Assembly: GCF_002752675.1 (NCBI RefSeq)
Contig: NZ_CP024608.1
Span: 62,001-126,000, forward strand
Direction: 5' to 3'
Length of the DNA: 64,000 nt
Source: Massilia violaceinigra
Lineage (GTDB): Bacteria > Pseudomonadota > Gammaproteobacteria > Burkholderiales > Burkholderiaceae_D
Shown: positions 60,296 through 64,000 of the stretch, piece after piece
Layout: each line of letters opens with the position of its first letter
Position numbering within the stretch: position 1 is the first letter of the stretch
The notes under the pieces: generated by a model
Told to the model about the DNA's origin: nothing
What the model saw: only the letters and a program-made list of their open reading frames with translations
Database searches by the model: none
Program-made: the position numbers and the translations under genes

Positions 60296-62161
60296 TTATG
60301 CAGCCAGGCGCTTCTCGAGCGTGGCTTTGGTCTCCACCAATTCTTGCGGCAGATGGTAGGCCAGCTTCTCGAACAGCTCATTGTGCAGCTTGAGCTCTTC
60401 GTTGAAGGCGTCCTTGTCGATCGAGGTGATGGTATCGAACTGTTCTTGCGTGAAGTCGATGCCGTCCCAGTTCAGATCGCCGAAGTTCGGGGTGGTGCCG
60501 AACACGTTCTCGGTGCCGCCCGCCTTGCCTTCGATACGCTCCAGCATCCACTTCAGCACGCGCATGTTGTCGCCGAAGCCAGGCCAGACGAACTTGCCTT
60601 CGGCGTCGGTACGGAACCAGTTCACGCAGTAGATCTTCGGCAGCGCGGCCGGGTTCATGGCTTCGATCTTCTTGCCCATGTTGAGCCAGTGCTGGAAGTA
60701 ATCGCTCATGTTGTAGCCGATGAACGGCAGCATCGCGAACGGATCGCGGCGCACGATGCCCATCTGGCCGGCGGCGGCGGCGGTGGTTTCCGAACCCATG
60801 GTCGCGGCCATGTACACGCCTTCAACCCAGTTGCGCGCTTCGGTCACCAGCGGCACGGTGGTCGAACGGCGGCCACCGAAGATGAAGGCCGAAATCGGCA
60901 CGCCCGCAGGATCGTCCCAAGCCTGGTCGATGACCGGGTTCTGGGTCGCGGCCACCGTGAAGCGCGCGTTCGGGTGCGCGGCCTTGGTGCCGGACGCCGG
61001 GGTCCAGTCCTTGCCCTGCCAGTCGATCAGGTGCGACGGCGCTTCCTTGGTCAGGCCTTCCCACCAGACGTCGCCATCGTCGGTCAGCGCGACGTTGGTG
61101 AAGATGGTGTTCTCGTTCATCGAGGCCATGCAGTTCGAGTTGGTGCGGGTGTTGGTGCCCGGCGCCACGCCGAAGTAGCCCGCTTCCGGATTAATCGCGT
61201 ACAGGCGGCCATCGGCGCCCGGCTTGATCCAGGCGATGTCGTCGCCGATGGTGGTCACTTTCCAGCCGCCGAAGCTCGCTGGTGGAATCAGCATGGCGAA
61301 GTTGGTCTTGCCGCAGGCCGATGGGAAAGCGGCCGCAACGTAGTGCTTCTTGCCTTCGGGCGATTCGACGCCAAGAATCAGCATGTGTTCGGCCAGCCAG
61401 CCGGTGCCGCCGGCCTGGGCTTCCTGGTGGCCCATGTTCGAGGCGATGCGCAGCGCGAAGCACTTCTTGCCCAGCAGCGCGTTGCCGCCGTAGCCGGAAC
61501 CGTAGGACCAGATTTCGCGGGTTTCAGGGTAGTGAACGATGTATTTGGTCGGGTTGCATGGCCATGCAACGTCTTTCTGGCCAGCCGACAGCGGTGCGCC
61601 GACGGTATGCACGCACGGTACGAACTCGCCATCGGTGCCCAGCACGTCGTACACGGCCTTGCCCATGCGCGTCATGATGCGCATGTTGACCGCCACGTAA
61701 GGCGAGTCGGACAGCTCGACGCCGATGTGGGCGATCGGCGAACCGAGCGGACCCATCGAGAACGGCACCACGTACAGGGTGCGGCCGGCCATGCAGCCGT
61801 CGAACAGGCCGTTGAGGGTGGTGCGCATTTCCGCAGGGGCCATCCAGTTGTTGGTCGGGCCGGCCTGCTCTTTGGTTGCCGAGCAGATGTAAGTGCGGTC
61901 TTCCACGCGCGCTACGTCCGACGGGTCGGAACATGCCAGATAGGAATTCGGGCGCTTTTCAGGGTTCAGCTTTTTCATCGTGCCGGCGGCCACCATCTCG
62001 GCGCACAGGCGGTCGTACTCGTCTTGCGAGCCGTCGCACCAGTAGATGCGGGCCGGCTTCGTCAGGGCAGCAATTTCGCTGACCCAATTGATGAGCTTTT
62101 GATGTTTGATGTAAGCTGGGACGTTCAGTGTTGCAACGCCACCCATAACGGGCTGATTCAT
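60296..62161 (-). CDS. pckG: Phosphoenolpyruvate carboxykinase (GTP)
   Basis: Converts oxaloacetate and GTP to phosphoenolpyruvate and CO2, the first step of gluconeogenesis. The 621-residue length matches GTP-type enzymes and not the 540-residue ATP type. The GTP-family P-loop [12 protein letters not shown] lies at 279-290 with the reactive Cys283; the second kinase motif [11 protein letters not shown] and [14 protein letters not shown] follow. GGAGG six bases before ATG 62161 fixes the start. A bidirectional terminator follows the stop. Confidence 0.98.
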   Translation of the reverse strand: MNQPVMGGVATLNVPAYIKHQKLINWVSEIAALTKPARIYWCDGSQDEYDRLCAEMVAAGTMKKLNPEKRPNSYLACSDPSDVARVEDRTYICSATKEQAGPTNNWMAPAEMRTTLNGLFDGCMAGRTLYVVPFSMGPLGSPIAHIGVELSDSPYVAVNMRIMTRMGKAVYDVLGTDGEFVPCVHTVGAPLSAGQKDVAWPCNPTKYIVHYPETREIWSYGSGYGGNALLGKKCFALRIASNMGHQEAQAGGTGWLAEHMLILGVESPEGKKHYVAAAFPSACGKTNFAMLIPPASFGGWKVTTIGDDIAWIKPGADGRLYAINPEAGYFGVAPGTNTRTNSNCMASMNENTIFTNVALTDDGDVWWEGLTKEAPSHLIDWQGKDWTPASGTKAAHPNARFTVAATQNPVIDQAWDDPAGVPISAFIFGGRRSTTVPLVTEARNWVEGVYMAATMGSETTAAAAGQMGIVRRDPFAMLPFIGYNMSDYFQHWLNMGKKIEAMNPAALPKIYCVNWFRTDAEGKFVWPGFGDNMRVLKWMLERIEGKAGGTENVFGTTPNFGDLNWDGIDFTQEQFDTITSIDKDAFNEELKLHNELFEKLAYHLPQELVETKATLEKRLAA

Positions 62162-62539
62162 AGTACCTCCAATGCCAATAAGAATTCTTTCTTGTCCCGG
62201 CACGGCAGGATCGTCGTCAGCGTTTCAGCTTGCGCTCAAGAATCCATTCCCAAAGAAAGGTTCGGCGATACGGCGGTCATGTCGACAACCTCGATGACGG
62301 CAAGGTTGGTGGAACGGTAGTGCGGGGACTTGAGACGGTCCGGGACGCGGTCAAAACACGGTCCGGGGAAGAGGTCAAATCCCGAAATTAGGGGGCGATT
62401 GTACACCCGCTATTACCTGTTTTAAATGCTCTAACATCAAAAATGTAGGAATAATAGTTGAGCAATGTAGTAGGCTATTCCGAATATTTCGTATCCTGTT
62501 ATTTACCTACGAAGATTTATTTAACTTCTGCCATCTCCC
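62162..62539. other. pckG upstream region
   Basis: No gene. It should hold the pckG promoter and that of the divergent dehydrogenase gene. The direct repeat CGGTCCGGG occurs twice near 62336-62370, and the 3' half is AT-rich. No clear operator is seen. Confidence 0.45.
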
Positions 62540-63532
62540 ATGAAAATAGCTATTCTTGACGATTACCAGGACGCCGTCCGCCAGCTCGACTGTTTCAAAC
62601 TTCTCGACGGACACGAGGTCAAGGTTTTCAACAGTTCCGCCCGTGGCGCGGGGCAGCTGGGCATCCGCCTGGCCCCCTTCGACGCGCTGGTGCTGATCCG
62701 CGAACGCACCGTGTTTCCGGCCGCATTGCTGGAAAAACTGCCCAAGCTCAAGCTCATTTCGCAGACCGGCAAGCTGGCCGGCCATGTCGATGTGGCGGCG
62801 GCCACGGCGCGCGGCATCGCGATTGCCGAAGGGGTCGGCTCGCCGGTGGCCCCGGCCGAACTGACCTGGGCCTTGATCATGGCGGCGAGCCGCAAGATCG
62901 TGCCCTACGCCAACAACCTCAAGGAAGGACAGTGGCAGACCGCCTCGGTCAATCCGCTGCTCAACGGCCTGGGCCGGACGCTCAAGGGCCGCACCCTGGC
63001 GATCTGGAGCTACGGCAAGATCGGCCGCATGATCGCGGGCTACGGCAAAGCCTTCGGCATGAAGGTGCTGGTCTGGGGCGGCGAGGCCAGCCGCGCGGCG
63101 GCGGTGGCGGACGGGTTCGAGGCGGCATCGAGCCGGGAAGCCTTGTTCGAGCGCGCCGACGTGCTGAGCCTGCATTTGCGGCTGGCCGACGCCACCTGCG
63201 GCATCGTCAGCGCCGAGGACCTGGCGCGCATGAAGCCGGACGCGCTGTTCGTCAATACCAGCCGCGCCGAGCTGGTCGCAACCGATGCGCTGGAAGCGGC
63301 GCTGCGCCTGGGACGTCCGGGCAACGCGGCCATCGACGTGTTCACCAGCGAGCCGCTGGCGCCCGATGCGCCGCTGCTGCGCATTCCGACGGTGCTGGCC
63401 ACGCCCCATATCGGCTACGTGGAAAAGGATAGCTACGAGCTGTACTTCCAGGCTGCGTTCGAGAATGTGCTGAACTTTGCGAACGGCGCGCCGTCTAACA
63501 TTTTGAACCCGGAAGCGTTGCGGAAAGCGTGA
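62540..63532 (+). CDS. D-2-hydroxyacid dehydrogenase with altered dinucleotide motif
   Basis: A 330-residue member of the NAD-dependent 2-hydroxyacid dehydrogenase family. The catalytic residues are complete: Arg242 in NTSRAEL, Glu271 in DVFTSEPL and His290 in TPHIGY. The nucleotide-binding loop reads S157-Y-G159-K-I-G162, so the first glycine of GxGxxG is Ser, unlike most relatives, which have GYGKIG or GLGKIG here. It is about 30% related at most to the LdhA at the other end of the window. It starts without a clear Shine-Dalgarno. Substrate unknown; phosphoglycerate or hydroxypyruvate-like acids are possible. Confidence 0.82.
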   Translation: MKIAILDDYQDAVRQLDCFKLLDGHEVKVFNSSARGAGQLGIRLAPFDALVLIRERTVFPAALLEKLPKLKLISQTGKLAGHVDVAAATARGIAIAEGVGSPVAPAELTWALIMAASRKIVPYANNLKEGQWQTASVNPLLNGLGRTLKGRTLAIWSYGKIGRMIAGYGKAFGMKVLVWGGEASRAAAVADGFEAASSREALFERADVLSLHLRLADATCGIVSAEDLARMKPDALFVNTSRAELVATDALEAALRLGRPGNAAIDVFTSEPLAPDAPLLRIPTVLATPHIGYVEKDSYELYFQAAFENVLNFANGAPSNILNPEALRKA

Positions 63533-63562
63533 TGCGGGCGGACGCTGCCGGCCCCTGCCCTG

Positions 63563-64000
63563 TTAGGACGGTTCGCGCAGCTTGCGCTCGCCGGTGATGT
63601 CGATCGGCGGCGCCGGCATGACATGCGCGCGCGTCCACAGACCTGCCCAGCCGGGCGGCCATCCCAGTGCCGGGCCATCGTAGGCCGGCAAGCTGGCGCG
63701 CACGGGTACCACCGGCACGGGCGGGGCTTCCTGCAAGCCGCCGGCGCCGGGGCGCTCCATGTTCAGGCTGTACATATAGCCGGGAAGCAGTATCTTGCAC
63801 GCGCCCTCGAACCACGCGGTGTGGTCTTCGTCGCGCCCGAGCGCCTGTGCCAGGCCTTGCGGGTCGAAGCGCGCAAGCGCGGTGACCAGTTCATCGGTGG
63901 TGGCGCCGGGCGAATCGCCCCAGCCCATCACCGGGTTGACGTTGTAGTCGGCACCGGAGCCGTACCAGCCTTCGCGCCAGGGGCGCTGCATCCAGTCGCG
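63563..64000 (-). CDS. Hypothetical protein, 5' end cut by window edge
   Basis: At least 146 codons of a leftward gene; the true start may be at ATG 63991 or beyond the edge, since the frame is open through RDW before that Met. The sequence is Trp/Gly/Pro-rich with EGWYGSGADYNVNPVMGWGD, WFEGACKILLPGYMYSLN and a Pro-rich tail. No family recognised and no signal peptide in the visible part. Confidence 0.6.
   Translation of the reverse strand, partial: RDWMQRPWREGWYGSGADYNVNPVMGWGDSPGATTDELVTALARFDPQGLAQALGRDEDHTAWFEGACKILLPGYMYSLNMERPGAGGLQEAPPVPVVPVRASLPAYDGPALGWPPGWAGLWTRAHVMPAPPIDITGERKLREPS

Noticed and set aside
60344..62320. A 658-codon rightward open frame antisense to pckG
   Set aside because: Shadow of pckG, which has a perfect ribosome-binding site and all motifs.

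Overview
The window reads as chromosomal DNA of a GC-rich betaproteobacterium, most plausibly an Oxalobacteraceae member close to Massilia, Duganella or Janthinobacterium. This is inferred from protein style, a GTP-dependent PEP carboxykinase, ssb divergent from uvrA under an SOS box, an orphan VgrG island, and the GGGGTCAGAGCTCTGACC-type and CGTCATTCCCGCG-type intergenic repeats. Placement below family level is not supported. No CRISPR array, prophage, plasmid origin or intact insertion sequence is visible.

Region 1-8.5 kb: end of a small membrane protein gene, a membrane-bound GGDEF diguanylate cyclase, a D-lactate dehydrogenase, then a leftward type VI secretion cargo operon: VgrG, PAAR tip, DUF4123 adaptor, a 117-residue unknown, a pesticin-like muramidase and a probable exported immunity protein. 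The distal genes are clearly AT-richer than the surroundings, which suggests recent acquisition.

Region 8.8-21.3 kb: a DUF4142 protein; a four-gene phosphorelay operon (hybrid-free histidine kinase with GAF and PAS, receiver, HPt, receiver) closed by a strong terminator; a lipoprotein; a divergent tRNA-Cys-like gene; a secreted beta-helix protein; a secreted alpha-amylase with a starch-binding domain whose promoter region carries two identical-core palindromes 94 bp apart; a CPA1 antiporter; small envelope proteins; an orphan DUF4096 transposase fragment.

Region 21.3-32.1 kb: a thioredoxin-fold protein, AsmA-like protein, NADH pyrophosphatase NudC, two family 9 glycosyltransferases, a DUF4254/GT2/GT9 operon with overlapping genes, and an alanine or serine-glyoxylate aminotransferase. 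The AT-rich gap 32.1-32.9 kb holds a strong candidate small RNA: consensus-like promoter, three consecutive perfect stem-loops and a U-tract.

Region 32.9-46 kb: a flavin monooxygenase, a 1098-residue superfamily 1 helicase whose last codons lie in an intergenic repeat, an isochorismatase-like hydrolase, a DUF2306 membrane protein divergent from a LytS/LytTR two-component pair, a glyoxalase-fold protein, an Xaa-Pro aminopeptidase overlapping an EamA transporter that is divergent from a LysR regulator, and a glutathione S-transferase.

Region 46-64 kb: a cytochrome c resembling the periplasmic part of cytochrome/FTR1 iron permeases, a secreted metallophosphoesterase with FN3 and DNRLRE-like domains and a TPR protein in one row; ssb and uvrA; a small P-loop protein; an Rpn-type nuclease; an EmrAB-OprM-like efflux operon; pckG; a second 2-hydroxyacid dehydrogenase with an altered Rossmann motif; and a 5'-truncated hypothetical gene at the edge.
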